Shown piece after piece: positions 38,710 to 48,872 of a stretch of DNA of 64,000 bases. A program made the translations under genes and the position numbers. The notes below the pieces were generated by a model. It worked only from the letters and a program-made list of their open reading frames with translations. It did no database searches and was not told the DNA's origin. Every line of letters starts with the position of its first letter. The stretch's first letter is position 1. This DNA comes from CAVOHU01 sp963817885 (lineage in GTDB: Bacteria > Acidobacteriota > Vicinamibacteria > Vicinamibacterales > JAKQTR01): positions 62,001 to 126,000 of the forward strand of contig CAWFQE010000013.1 in the NCBI GenBank assembly GCA_963817885.1, given 5' to 3'.

Positions 38710-38949
38710 TCAGCCGAGGTCGATCAGGATGGAGGTGGCGACTGCCGGTTCGACGGCAAGTTCCGTCTGATCGCACAGAAAGACGACACCCGGAAACGTC
38801 TGAAGGACGGTGACCACCGCCCCTGGCGTCACGCCGAGCGCGGTCAACCGGTCGACCCGGGAGTCGTGCTCGGCCATGACCCGCACCACTCGTCCGGTGG
38901 CGCCGGCGGGAAGGGAGGACAGGCGGCGCATCCGGTCAGAACGTGACAT
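38710..38949 (-). CDS. feoA: Ferrous iron transport protein A
   Basis: 79 residues, SH3-like FeoA domain (LPAGATGRVVRVMAEH, RLTALGVTPGAVVTVLQT, ELAVEPAVATSILID). A small cytoplasmic partner of FeoB. Its start overlaps the end of feoB by 14 bases, and the order feoB-feoA is the reverse of E. coli. Confidence 0.88.
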   Translation of the reverse strand: MSRSDRMRRLSSLPAGATGRVVRVMAEHDSRVDRLTALGVTPGAVVTVLQTFPGVVFLCDQTELAVEPAVATSILIDLG

Positions 38950-40741
38950 GGAACTCCGCCAGGACGGTGTTCAAGACTGCGCCCGTTACGAGCGCTGTCA
39001 CCGTGACGAACCCCAGAATCGCCGTGCCGACGCGTGCGCCCTGTTCCCGGACGATCACGAGGAAGTTCGCCACGCAGGGCACGAACAAGGTCATGACGGT
39101 GAGGGCCACCACGGCCTGAACTCCCGAGAGCTGGCCCGCGTGGGCCATCTGGAAGAGCCCTGCGGCCCCGTAGTCCCGACGCAGGAATCCCATCACGAAC
39201 ACCTCCGCTGCGCGCGGAGGCAGCCCGAGCACGCCCGACACGAGCGGCTTGCTGGCGCTGGTGATCATCGCGAGCAGCCCGGTGCGATCGAGCGCGAAGA
39301 GCAGCACCGTGCCGATCAGGAACAGCGGCACCGCCTCGCTCAGGTACCAGCGGATGCGCAGCCCGGTCTTCTTGAGGATGTTTCCGATCTGCGGCACGCG
39401 CATCGGGGGCAACTCGAGGATGAACTCGGAACGCTCTCCCGGCAGCACGCGCGCGGCGAGGAATCCCACCAGGAACATCTGGCCGATGACCACGCCGAAC
39501 AGGGTCAGCAGCGCGGCGAACGAGATCCCCCCGAGAATGCCCAGGATGGTCGCCAGCTGCGCGGAGCAGGGAATGCCCAGGGCGAGCAGCAGGACAGCGA
39601 TCAATCGCTCCTTCTTCGACCCCAGGATTCTGGTGGTCATCGTCGCCATGGTGTCGCAGCCGAGGCCGAGGACCATGGGGAGCACCGCCTTGCCGTTCAG
39701 GCCCATCGCCCGGAACATGCGGTCGCTGAAGATCGCCAGGCGCGGCAGGTAGCCCGAATCCTCGAGCAGGCCGAAGACGGTGAAGAAGGTGGCGACCACC
39801 GGCAGCACGATCGCGATGGAGTAAGTCAGGCCCATCGTGATCAGCCCGTAGGGGCCCACCAGGAAATCCCGGATGAGCGGGACCGGAACCAGTCGATTGA
39901 CCAGCCCGGTCGCCAGCGGATTGATGCCCGTTCTGAATGCCGCCTCGATCCATCCTACCAGCGTCTGCGCGCCGAACACCCCGACCACGAGGTACACGAG
40001 GTAAAGGACGCCCGCGAGAATCGGCAGCCCGGTCACGGGCCGGCGGACCATGTTCGAGATCCGTTCCTGGATGCGAATGGACGTCCGGGCCTTTTGCCGG
40101 CGGACCTCTGCGGTGAGTTGGTGCGCCCAGAGCGCGTGGTCGCGCGCGGGGTCGCCCGGCAGGTCCGGGATGGCGGCCGCTCCGATCGCCTCCCGCACTT
40201 CGGCCAGCCCGCGGCCCTCGGTGGCGACCGTCTCCACGACGGGCACGCCGATCCGGGCGCTGAGGCGGGCCGCATCGACGTCGATCCCATGGGCACGCGC
40301 CTCGTCTGTCATGTTCAGCACGAGCACCATCGGAATCCGGAGCGCGGCGATCTGCGAGGTGAGCATCAGGCTGCGGCGCAGGTTGCGCGCGTCGGCGACC
40401 TGCACGATCACGTCGGCGCTGCCGTCGAGCAGCACCCGCCGGGTGACGTCTTCATCCTCGGTGAGCGCGCCTTCGAGGGCGTTCACGCCGGGCGTGTCGA
40501 CCAGGTCGCACACTTCCGCACCGACCTTCGCGCGACCGCGAGTCATGTGAACGGTGGTCCCGGGGTAGTTCGACACGGTGGCGTATTGCCCGGTCAGCCG
40601 GCCGAACAGGACGCTCTTGCCGACGTTGGGATTGCCAACCAGCGCCAGGCGAAGCGGACGCGCTCGCAGTTTCAGGAGAGGTTCGGGTCGTGCCGCGATG
40701 AGGGCGGTCTGGGCACAGGACACGGGGTACCTCGTTCGCAC
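38936..40741 (-). CDS. feoB: Ferrous iron transporter B
   Basis: About 601 residues, shorter than the 773 of E. coli. G-domain motifs: G1 GNPNVGKS (36-43), G3 DTPG and G4 NMTD. The membrane part has two Gate (nucleoside-recognition-like) domains; the first contains GLGCDTMATMTTRILGSKKE and LLLALGIPCSAQLATILG (each a conserved FeoB segment). It imports Fe2+ across the inner membrane. The start GTG 40741 is tentative, because conservation begins about 25 residues later. Confidence 0.9.
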   Translation of the reverse strand: MRTRYPVSCAQTALIAARPEPLLKLRARPLRLALVGNPNVGKSVLFGRLTGQYATVSNYPGTTVHMTRGRAKVGAEVCDLVDTPGVNALEGALTEDEDVTRRVLLDGSADVIVQVADARNLRRSLMLTSQIAALRIPMVLVLNMTDEARAHGIDVDAARLSARIGVPVVETVATEGRGLAEVREAIGAAAIPDLPGDPARDHALWAHQLTAEVRRQKARTSIRIQERISNMVRRPVTGLPILAGVLYLVYLVVGVFGAQTLVGWIEAAFRTGINPLATGLVNRLVPVPLIRDFLVGPYGLITMGLTYSIAIVLPVVATFFTVFGLLEDSGYLPRLAIFSDRMFRAMGLNGKAVLPMVLGLGCDTMATMTTRILGSKKERLIAVLLLALGIPCSAQLATILGILGGISFAALLTLFGVVIGQMFLVGFLAARVLPGERSEFILELPPMRVPQIGNILKKTGLRIRWYLSEAVPLFLIGTVLLFALDRTGLLAMITSASKPLVSGVLGLPPRAAEVFVMGFLRRDYGAAGLFQMAHAGQLSGVQAVVALTVMTLFVPCVANFLVIVREQGARVGTAILGFVTVTALVTGAVLNTVLAEFHVTF

Positions 40742-40995
40742 ACCCGCGGCCGGAACTGGTGTTGGATCCCAGGATGCGGGGGCGGGAGGGGTTCGGATAT
40801 TAGAAGTTCAGCGCGATTCCAATACTGAGACACAATCTCACTATGGGCATCGTAGCAGATTCACGACAGGATTACGACCCCACGACGGAGCTTCATGCCG
40901 GGGCTTCCCCGCCCGGACCCCCGCCGGGACGCGGCACGAGAAATCGTAGTAACGTGGGGTGTAGCAGTACAACCTTCAGCCGCAGGGAGTTCCCT

Positions 40996-41826
40996 TTGAT
41001 CACCGACAGAATCCGTATCGTGTCTCTTGCCCTCTGCCTCGCGGCGACGGGGGCCTGTTCGAAGCAGTCCCCGGCCAGCGCGGCCACGGCCAATCCGCCA
41101 GCCGCCAGCCGGCCCTCTTCCGAGGCAGCCGGTCCAGCCTCGCAGGCGGTCGGTCAGGCCGCTCCCCCGCCATCGGGTGCGCCGGGCAGCCCTCAGGTTG
41201 TGACGGGCACCGTCCTCGAGACGATGAACGCGGCAGGTTATACCTACGTGCGCATCAAGACCGGCTCAGGTGAACTCTGGGCCGCCTCCATGCAGTTCGC
41301 CGTCGCCGTCGGCGACAAGGTCACCGTGCCGCTGGAAACCCCGATGCAGAATTTCCGCAGCACGTCGCTCAACCGGGTGTTCCCCGAGATCTACTTCGCG
41401 TCGCAGATCACTCGCGCCGGCGATCCGGCCGCCCCGGCCCTCGCCTCGGCTCACGGGTCGACCGCAAGCACCCTGTCGGCCGCCTCGCCTGCCACGCAGG
41501 TCGTCGAGCCGATCCCGCCCGCGGCGGGCGGTACCCCGATCGCGGACGTCTGGGCCAAGCGAACCTCGCTCGCCGGCAAGTCGGTGACCGTCCGAGGCAA
41601 GGTCGTGAAGTACAACTTCGGGATCCTCGGCAGCAACTGGCTGCACCTTCAGGATGGGTCCGGTTCCGCGAAGGACGGCTCCAACGATCTCACGGTGACC
41701 TCCGATGGAACCGTGAAGCTGGGTGACATTGTCACCGTCACCGGCAAGGTCTCCATCAACCGGGACTTCGGCGCCGGGTATGCCTACAAAGTCATGCTCG
41801 AGCAGGCCTCGATCGTCCGCAAGTAG
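40996..41826 (+). CDS. Lipoprotein with two OB-fold-like domains
   Basis: 276 residues from TTG 40996, which has AGGGAG five bases upstream and places a lipoprotein signal (LCLAATGAC lipobox) at the N-terminus; an ATG at 40843 would bury it. An Ala/Pro-rich linker leads to domain 1 (TGTVLETMNAAGYTYVRIKT, with a MQNFRSTSLNRVFPEIYF block) and domain 2 (SVTVRGKVVKYNFGILGSNW and LHLQDGSGSAKDGSNDL). Such OB-fold pairs occur near multiheme cytochrome genes (from memory). It is convergent with the MtrB/PioB-like gene. Function unknown; a periplasmic accessory role for the cytochrome locus is inference. Confidence 0.7.
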   Translation: MITDRIRIVSLALCLAATGACSKQSPASAATANPPAASRPSSEAAGPASQAVGQAAPPPSGAPGSPQVVTGTVLETMNAAGYTYVRIKTGSGELWAASMQFAVAVGDKVTVPLETPMQNFRSTSLNRVFPEIYFASQITRAGDPAAPALASAHGSTASTLSAASPATQVVEPIPPAAGGTPIADVWAKRTSLAGKSVTVRGKVVKYNFGILGSNWLHLQDGSGSAKDGSNDLTVTSDGTVKLGDIVTVTGKVSINRDFGAGYAYKVMLEQASIVRK

Positions 41827-41862
41827 CGACGCCCCACCCGGGAAATCCGCCCGAAACGAAAA

Positions 41863-41894
41863 CGGCCCGGCCACCCTCGCGGATGACCGGGCCG
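41863..41894 (-). terminator. Terminator after the first MtrB/PioB-like gene
   Basis: CGGCCCGG (41863-41870) pairs with CCGGGCCG (41887-41894). In the minus direction the stem is followed by TTTTCGTTTC. It lies 27 bases past the porin stop, between convergent genes. Confidence 0.7.
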
Positions 41895-41920
41895 GCGTCC
41901 TCTCGAACAGTCGAACGATC

Positions 41921-44218
41921 CTAGAAGCGGTAGCCGAGCCTCGCGAAGACGACGTTGGCGTTGTAGTTGCCGTTGTCAGCCTTCAGGAAGAAGTTCGTGT
42001 TCTGCACGTAGAGCGTCGGCGTAGAGGAGTACGCATCCGCGAAGGTGTACTTCTCGTAGGCGTATCCGGCGCTGAGCTTCCATGCCTTGGCGACCGCGTA
42101 GTCCAGCTGCGCGATCACCGTCGTGATCTGCGTGTCGTCCCAGTCGGTGATGGGCTGGACCCCGCCGATGGCCGCCCGCCCTGTGATGAAGGTATTGGTG
42201 GGCGTGACCGACGACGAGGCCGCGATGGCCAGGTTACCGTCGACCTTCTGGTTGACCGCGTTCAGCGTGAAAGTCCACTTCTCGGGCACGAGGTGGATGA
42301 TCGCGTTGGCCCCGAAGCTGTTGCCCTTGTCGGTGCCGTCGAACAGCAGCCGGAGGTTGATGGCCGTCCCAGACAGCGTCATCCACCGGTTGGTCTGGAG
42401 GTTCTTCTCGTAGGTGTAGAACGCGTTGAACTCGGCGCGTTCGGGAATGGCGAAGTCGATCTCCGCCGTGTAGGTGTCGTACTTCGCGCCAATCAGACCG
42501 CTGGTGGACGCCGGGTCCCCTGCCACCTTCAACGGGCGGTTCGGGTATTCGTCGTTCCGGCGGAAGTAGGCGAAGGTCAGGCCGAGGTTGGTGACCGGCT
42601 CGAGTTCGACGTCGATGCCGGTTCGCGTCTGCTTGCGCTCGGCATGATCCGCCTGGACGCCCGTCAGCAAGCCGCTGGCGACCGTCGTGGTCTGCTCCAC
42701 GCCGCTGACCGTGCGCTTGGCCTGGTCGAACGTCCCGCGGACGCCCAGCCAGTCGGCGGCGTGCACCACCGCGCCCAGCGTGAACCCGTTCTCCTTGTTG
42801 TCCGTGCCGGCCCAGAAGTTGCGGCCGACATAGGAGCTCTTGCTGCTGCGGTACCCGGCCTCGAGGGTAACGACCTTCAGGTCGTAGCTGACCTGGCCGT
42901 CGAAGCGGCCGACCTTCGAGTCCGTCCGGTTCGCGGTGGCGTGACCGAACGGCGCATCCGCGCTTGCCGCGTCGGCGGCGCCCCATGCCCGGTCTGGCGC
43001 CCCTGACACGTCGCCGAGGATCAGGTATCGGGCCGACTTGTCCTTGTAGCCGTAGCTGCGATAGCGCAGACGAACTCCGAGCCCTTCAACGGGGCGCGAG
43101 GTGGCCGAGAAGTTGACCATCGTCGTGGTCGTCTTGCCGTTGAGCGACTGCTGCTGCAGCGACGATGTCGAGTTCGCCGGCGCACCCGTGCCCGTCACGA
43201 TCTTCGAGTTGATCGTGTAAGGGTAGAACTGCGCGTTCTGGGTCATCGTGCCGAGCGCCAGGTCCCCGGCAATCCGGGTCTGCAGCGGGAATTTGAGCAG
43301 GAAGCCGAGCGCAGTACGGCTCGCCTCGTTGTCGGGCGGCGTGCTGAATCGGAACTGCGCCGAGCCGCCGCTCGGAATCGCCGACGACGAATAGGGGTAG
43401 TCGGTCGCCCGGAACGGGTTGTCGATGATGAGCGAGGCCTGGTTGTCCTTGTAGAGGTTGCGGTTGAACGACGCGTGGACGTTCCCGGCCGCGAAGCCGT
43501 ACTCAGCCCTGACGCCGAAGTCCTGGACGACTTCGTTCATCGCATCCGGCACCTCGAGCGTGGTCGAGAGGAGGCCGTAGAGCGTGCCGCTGCTCGGCCC
43601 GCGGTTCCCCGTCTTCGCCTCGCGCATGTAGGTGAACTTGAGATCGAAGGGCAGCTTCTTGCCCAGGTCGACCTCCACCGTTCCCCGCTTGCGCATGCCG
43701 ACGATATCGACGCTGTTGGCCGCGTTGAGCGTCGGCGTGAACAGCGCCAGGTAGAAGGGGTAGGTCCGGGACGCCGAAGGCGTGTTGTCGATGGTGTCCC
43801 CGAGGTACTGGCGCAGCGTGCCGCTCATGTTCCACACGCCTGGGGCCGTCTCGGTCATGAACGTGTGACCGTTGTTGCCCATATTGTGCGGGATCTGATT
43901 GTAGTCGAAGCCTACGCCCAGCCAGCTCAGGTTGGCCCAGCCGGTGTAGCGCTGGTCAGTCTGCCGTACGTTGTAGGCCAGCAGGTTGAAATCGATCGTG
44001 CTGTTCTTCGAGAAGATGTTCGCGAAGGGAATCGACAGCCCCTTCGGAACCTCTCTGTACTCCTGGAACTTCGCCGAGGAGATGTCGTTGACACCCAGTG
44101 CTCCGAAGACCACCTGGCCGCCGCTGGTCGTGGCCGGCGCGTCCTGCGCCGCCGCGAAGGATCCTGCCATGAGGAAGCCCATGGCGAGGAACGCTGTCAC
44201 AATCATCGTTCGCTTCAT
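41921..44218 (-). CDS. MtrB/PioB-family outer-membrane porin, module 1
   Basis: 765 residues. Signal peptide (to SFAAA), then SSAKFQEYREVPKGLSIPF, the family's N-terminal plug-side signature. A run of alternating amphipathic strands (about 26-28 expected) follows, ending in the aromatic FARLGYRF. In MtrAB, MtoAB and PioAB such a barrel sheaths a decaheme cytochrome and carries electrons across the outer membrane. The gene begins 4 bases after the corrected stop of the decaheme gene, with GAGG inside the junction. No N-terminal CxxC (as in Shewanella MtrB) is seen. Confidence 0.88.
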   Translation of the reverse strand: MKRTMIVTAFLAMGFLMAGSFAAAQDAPATTSGGQVVFGALGVNDISSAKFQEYREVPKGLSIPFANIFSKNSTIDFNLLAYNVRQTDQRYTGWANLSWLGVGFDYNQIPHNMGNNGHTFMTETAPGVWNMSGTLRQYLGDTIDNTPSASRTYPFYLALFTPTLNAANSVDIVGMRKRGTVEVDLGKKLPFDLKFTYMREAKTGNRGPSSGTLYGLLSTTLEVPDAMNEVVQDFGVRAEYGFAAGNVHASFNRNLYKDNQASLIIDNPFRATDYPYSSSAIPSGGSAQFRFSTPPDNEASRTALGFLLKFPLQTRIAGDLALGTMTQNAQFYPYTINSKIVTGTGAPANSTSSLQQQSLNGKTTTTMVNFSATSRPVEGLGVRLRYRSYGYKDKSARYLILGDVSGAPDRAWGAADAASADAPFGHATANRTDSKVGRFDGQVSYDLKVVTLEAGYRSSKSSYVGRNFWAGTDNKENGFTLGAVVHAADWLGVRGTFDQAKRTVSGVEQTTTVASGLLTGVQADHAERKQTRTGIDVELEPVTNLGLTFAYFRRNDEYPNRPLKVAGDPASTSGLIGAKYDTYTAEIDFAIPERAEFNAFYTYEKNLQTNRWMTLSGTAINLRLLFDGTDKGNSFGANAIIHLVPEKWTFTLNAVNQKVDGNLAIAASSSVTPTNTFITGRAAIGGVQPITDWDDTQITTVIAQLDYAVAKAWKLSAGYAYEKYTFADAYSSTPTLYVQNTNFFLKADNGNYNANVVFARLGYRF

Positions 44219-44222
44219 GGGT

Positions 44223-45156
44223 TTACCTCAGGAAGAATGCGCCGGACGGGTGGTTGGAGCCGTGGAGGTTGAAGTGGCAGTTACGGCAGCTGCGACCGAT
44301 GAACCTGCGAACCCACGGTCGGGTAGCCGGACGCCGCGCCGGCCGGAGCCACTGGCACGCCCTTCTCCGTGTTCAGATTGTCACCCGAGCCGAAGTGGCC
44401 CGAGCCCGTCAGGTGGCAGTTGTAGCAAAGCTGCGGCAGCTTGTTCAGCAGCAGGCGTGTGTGGTTCGAGCCGTGCGCGTCGTGGCACGACACGCACTCT
44501 TCCCGGACCGGCGCGTGCTCGAACAGGAACGGCCCGCGCTTCTCGGTGTGGCACTTGTAGCAGAGCTCGTTGACCGAGTCCGCCTTCAGCATCTTCGGCT
44601 GACTGCCGTCGTGCGGATTGTGGCAGCTCGCGCAACTCATCTTGCCTTCGCGGATGGGGTGGTGCGAGGTCCGCATCGACTTGGCGCGCTCTGATTTGTG
44701 GCAGGTGAAGCAGAGCTCGGAGTCGTTCGCGATCTTGAGTTGTGCCTTCACCGACTTCGCGCTGTGGACCGAGTGGCACGCAGTGCAGGCCACGTTCCGG
44801 CGCGAGTGCATGCTGCTCACGTAGTTGGCCTGGTTGGCCTTCTCGTGGCAGGTCAGGCACTTCTGATTGACCTGCTGGGCCTTGAGCGTCTTGAACGATG
44901 GAATCGGAGCATTCTTGTCGCCAGCCATCTGAGCCTTGGCGTGCTCACCGACATTGTCATGACACTTCGCGCAGCTCTGGTCGAGCTTGGCGTGTTGGGT
45001 GCCTGCGTAGGCCGGATTACTGGCCGTTTCGTGGCAGCCCTGGCAGTCGGTGACGCTCCATGTGGCTGGCGGAGCACCCGTCTGAGCGAAGGCTGAAGTG
45101 CCCCCGGTCAGGACGAGGGCCGCCATGAGCGCCATAACGTACATGATTCGACGCAT
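44223..45156 (-). CDS. DmsE/MtrA-like decaheme cytochrome c, module 1 (3' frameshift)
   Basis: Signal peptide (MRRIMYVMALMAALVLTG to AFAQ) followed by heme motifs CQGCH, CAKCH, CLTCH, CTACH, CFTCH, CASCH, CYKCH, CVSCH and CYNCH: nine in the uninterrupted frame, which ends at 44281 after an unrelated tail (HRSQLP). One extra base near 44301-44310 shifts the frame. The next frame continues FIGRSCRNCHFNLHGSNHPS to a stop at 44223, restoring the tenth CxxCH and the family C-terminus, about 310 residues. A periplasmic electron carrier partnered with the porin downstream. The frameshift is probably a sequence error but would remove heme 10 if real. Confidence 0.88.
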
Positions 45157-45541
45157 CAGTGCATTCCTCTTGGCGTGGACCTGAACCCAGCGGGGGCCAA
45201 GCCCGGATGAGTGGACCTGCGGTGATCAACGAATCCCGGAATGAGGTGCTTACCCGGCGGTTGCGCCGGGGCATGTCTCCGCCCGCCAATCGCGGATCGG
45301 AGCGTCTTCGTGGGGGCGCAGGGATGGGGGACGCGTAACCCTGCTGAATAAACGAACAGATTCTCGACGATCGGCAGGGTGGAAGTCAAGGCCAGTCTAT
45401 TGAGGTTCTCAACTGCGGAGGCCCTATCGCAGTCCCGGACCATGGCCTGGTCAGGCTGCGGCCCGAGTGTTCCGTAACGGGCTCGCGCGGGGCTGGTGCG
45501 GTTGCGGGGGAGCAGGAGGAGGGGGGACCGGGGAATGCCGG
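45157..45541. other. Intergenic region between the two porin-cytochrome modules
   Basis: About 385 bases upstream of the module 1 decaheme gene. No credible frame on either strand. It should hold the promoter for module 1, as a terminator (45542-45579) closes module 2; no clear -35/-10 pair stands out. Confidence 0.5.
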
Positions 45542-45579
45542 AAAAGACGCTCCGGGCCGGCGCGTTGCCGGCCCGGAGC
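45542..45579 (-). terminator. Terminator after the second MtrB/PioB-like gene
   Basis: GCTCCGGGCCGGC (45549-45561) and GCCGGCCCGGAGC (45567-45579) form a perfect 13-bp stem with a 5-base loop, followed in the minus direction by GTCTTTTCC. It lies 16 bases after the porin stop at 45595. Confidence 0.85.
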
Positions 45580-45594
45580 TGCACTCTGCGAAGG

Positions 45595-47984
45595 CTAGAA
45601 CCGGTAGTTGACCGAAACGCGGAAGATGTTCGCGTTGTAGTTCGGCACGACCGCATTCAGGAACAAGGCGCGGTTGGCGGCCGGATCCAGCTGGGGATAG
45701 ATGTTCGCCACGGCGCCCGGCGTTGACGCGTAGAGCGCCGACCCCGTCAGCATGTAGTTGCCGACCATGTCGTAGGCCCAGTCGGCCTGATCGAACTTCT
45801 GCAGCCAGTACATCACGCTGACCGTCACGTTGCGGTCCACGTGATAGCTCAACCATGTCTTCCACGTCGTGGTGGCGTTGAAGACCTGCGGGAGGTTGAG
45901 GTACTGCATCTGGGGGAAGTTGACCGTGGTCGTGTTCGTCGGGAACAGCATGTCCCCGCCTGCCTGCGCGCCGCCCGGGACGATCGTGAAGCCCGAGTCG
46001 CTGCGCCCCTTCGAATACGCGAAGTCGGAACCGAGATCAACCTTGGACGGCGACAGGTTCCAGCGGAAGCCCGCCGAGACGGTGTCGACCTTGTCGGTGA
46101 TCGCGTTCCAGTACCTGGTCGGCGGTGTTGGTGGCGACCGGGTTGGCCGCCGTGCCGTTGGCGCTGTACCAGAAGTTCGAGTTCATCGCCATCTTCTCGA
46201 AGATGTACCCGCCGTTCACGCTGAACCTGTCCGACACCACATAGGTCAGGTCCACGCCGTAGCTGTCGGTCGTGCTCTTCGCGAGACCGACCGTGGTCGC
46301 CGGGAAGTCGCTCTTGACCCCCTGGAGTGAGAAGGTCAGGGCCACCGCGTCGATCGGCGTCAACGTCAGCGCGGCATTGTAGATATTGCTGTTCTGCCTG
46401 GCGTTGTCCTTCATCTCCGCGCCCTGGGTGGTCCGGCCGCCCGCGGTGCCTTCCGCGGCCTCGTCCGCGTTGGGCGAGCTCGGATCGCGCTTCACGTTGG
46501 AGTAACCGGCGTGCAGCATCGCCCAGTTGAGCTTTGCGTCGACGGTCGCTCCAATCGAGTTGTCGGTGACGACGGTCCAGTTGCGGTCCTCGTAGTCGGT
46601 CTTCAGCTGGCCGAGGTTGACGCCCAGCTTCAGACCGCTGACCGGTGTGACGTGGCCCTCGATCTTGAACTGGTTGCTCGTGTAGGCCCGCGCGTCCTCG
46701 GAGCTGACGATGCCCGCGGCGCTGTAGGCGGCCCCGCCGTCGCTGTTGACGGTGCTGTGGAACGTGTAGGTCGGCGTCTTGTCCTTCAGGTCGAACAGCC
46801 GGTAGAACGCGCTGTAGCCGAATCTCGCGCTGGGCTCCCCTGAGAGGTTCGCCATGAACAGCGTCTGGTTGAGCTTCGGGTCGACCGACGAGTATTCGGG
46901 CACCAGCGTGAACTTGCCGTAATCGGCCGACGTGGTGGCAAGATTCAGGTTGGGGTTGGTCGCCTGCGGAATGAGCGTCTGGCTCACCGACATGGTCGTG
47001 GTCGACAAGGTCAGCGCGATCCGGCTGTGAGCAGGCAGTCGCATGCCTGCCGTCGCGTCGAAGCTGTCGGCCTTGTTGCTCGGGGCGTTCCAGAGGCGCG
47101 CCGTCGCGTTCGCGTTGGTGTTGACAACCGGCGAGGCCCAGAAGAAGTCCGTGTTGTTGAGCCGGACCGGGTTGTCCACCGTGGTGTAGGGCACGTCGTT
47201 GCGGAAGTCGCTGTGGGAATAGGCCGCGTTGACGAACGCGCCGTTCTTCGCATACTCGACCTCGGCGCGGGTGTCCTGCGTCGTGTACTGGATCGGGTTG
47301 GCGATTTCGTCGATGCCCGGGCCGGCGGTGAACGCGACCGGCTGCGTGCCGTTCCTCACGTCGCGCTGGTAGGACAGCTTGAAGGTCCAGTTCTCGAGCG
47401 CCGTCACGTCGAGGCCGATTTCACCGGTCTTCCGCTCGTAGCGGAGATCGACCGGCTGCGCGCCACCCATGTAGTCGCGCATCGACCAGAAGCGATTGTC
47501 GGCCGAGTTGGCAGGAGCCGCCGGATCGCCGCTCGCGGGCGACCAGATTCTCTGCTGGCTCGATCGCATGCCCTCGGGCAGCGTGAACACGCCTGGCGCG
47601 GACTGGTTGTAGAGGGTCTCCGCCTTGTTCGAAAACCACCGCGGGTTCTGGTTCAGCGACGCGCTGAGTTTCCAGGAGCCTTTCTGGCCACCCTGCAACA
47701 GCGCGGACTGGTCGTCGAGGCCGAGCTTGGCGCCGTCGAACTGCATGAAGTAGCCCGACTGATTCTTCCAGTCGAAGTTCACGTCGAACAGGGTCACGCC
47801 CTTCGGGACGATTTCGGTACTGCTGCAGCTTCGAGGACGTATCGAGGCCCGACCCGGTCTGACCTCCAACCGTGACACTGCCCGTCGACTGCGGTTCCTT
47901 TGCGTCCTGAGCCAGCGCGGGAGCTGCAGCCAGGCAGCCGGCGAGGGCAAGGGTGATGAGATATCTGCTGTTATGGTTCGTCAT
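45595..47984 (-). pseudogene. MtrB/PioB-family outer-membrane porin, module 2, with two +1 frameshifts
   Basis: Three overlapping frames make one gene. The start (ATG 47984, signal peptide to ALAQ, then SGLDTSSKLQQY) runs to about 47817. There an extra base moves the frame to EIVPKGVTLFDVNFDWKNQS, which continues as barrel strands to TAANPVATNTADQ. A second extra base at about 46114 (gtaCCtgg on the plus strand) moves it to YWNAITDKVDTVSAGFRWN and the C-terminal NIFRVSVNYRF. Removing both gives about 795 residues. Partner of the decaheme cytochrome that ends 18 bases upstream. Each missing segment is fully conserved in the alternate frame, so artefact is likely. Confidence 0.85.
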
Positions 47985-48002
47985 GTTGGTATCTCCTCGC
48001 CC

Positions 48003-48872
48003 CTAGCGCTTGAACGTGTTGCCACGTGGGTGCATGGAGCCATGGATGGCGAGATGGCAGTTCATGCAACTCTGGTTGAGGGCGTAACGGTCGCGAGCCA
48101 CGTGCGCGTTGCCCATGCCGCCGCCGGCAAAGCCGTTGTGGCACTGGACGCAGAGCACGGGCAGCTTGGCCTTGAGGAGGAAGTCGTTCACGGTGCCGTG
48201 GGCATCGTGACAGTTCATGCAGTTCTCGCGGACCGGCGCGTGTTCCCAGAGGAACGGACCGCGCTTCTCCGCGTGGCATGAATAGCAGTTCGCATTGACC
48301 GACGGCTGCAGCAGCAGCCTGGGATAGGGCGATCCGTGCGGGTTGTGGCAGCTGGTGCAGGCCATCTTGCCTTCGCGGAGCGGCATGTGGCTGGAGCGCT
48401 GGAGCGCCGCCTTCTTCTGCAGGTGGCAGCCGGTGCAGAGCTCGAACTGCGGCTTCCGCAGAAGGCCCTTGGGCACCGCGCCCTGCGGGTGCGGCTCGTG
48501 GCACGTGATGCACGACACGTTGCGGCTGTCGTGCGCGGAGCCCGGGTAGTGCTTCTGCCCGGCCTTGGTGTGGCACGTGAGACAGACCGTTGAGGCTTCC
48601 GAGGCGCTGATGCTCTTGAAGTCCCTCATCGTGCCCTTGCCACCGCCGGCGGCGACGTGGGCCTTGGAGTCACCGTGACAGCCTTCGCACGCCAGGGGGC
48701 TTGCCATGTGCGGCGTGTTCTTGAAGATGTTCACCTGGTCGGTGTGACAGTCGACGCAGATGGCGACACCCTGCGGTGGCGCCTGGGCACCGGCCGCCGA
48801 GAGCGGTACCGATGCCACGCCGATCGCCAGGAGCAGCGTCGACGCGAATAGAAATAAGAACTTCCTGCCCAT
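48003..48872 (-). CDS. DmsE/MtrA-like decaheme cytochrome c, module 2
   Basis: 289 residues from ATG 48872, with GGAGG six bases upstream. Signal peptide, then ten CxxCH motifs: CVDCH, CEGCH, CLTCH, CITCH, CTGCH, CTSCH, CYSCH, CMNCH, CVQCH and CMNCH. The segment REGKMACTSCHNPHGSPYPR and the end CHLAIHGSMHPRGNTFKR are DmsE/MtrA family features. Predicted periplasmic, threaded into the module 2 porin. Intact, unlike its module 1 paralogue. Confidence 0.93.
   Translation of the reverse strand: MGRKFLFLFASTLLLAIGVASVPLSAAGAQAPPQGVAICVDCHTDQVNIFKNTPHMASPLACEGCHGDSKAHVAAGGGKGTMRDFKSISASEASTVCLTCHTKAGQKHYPGSAHDSRNVSCITCHEPHPQGAVPKGLLRKPQFELCTGCHLQKKAALQRSSHMPLREGKMACTSCHNPHGSPYPRLLLQPSVNANCYSCHAEKRGPFLWEHAPVRENCMNCHDAHGTVNDFLLKAKLPVLCVQCHNGFAGGGMGNAHVARDRYALNQSCMNCHLAIHGSMHPRGNTFKR

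Noticed and set aside
38810..40828. 672-residue plus-strand frame
   Set aside because: Antisense shadow of feoB; low-complexity His/Arg/Asp/Gln composition.
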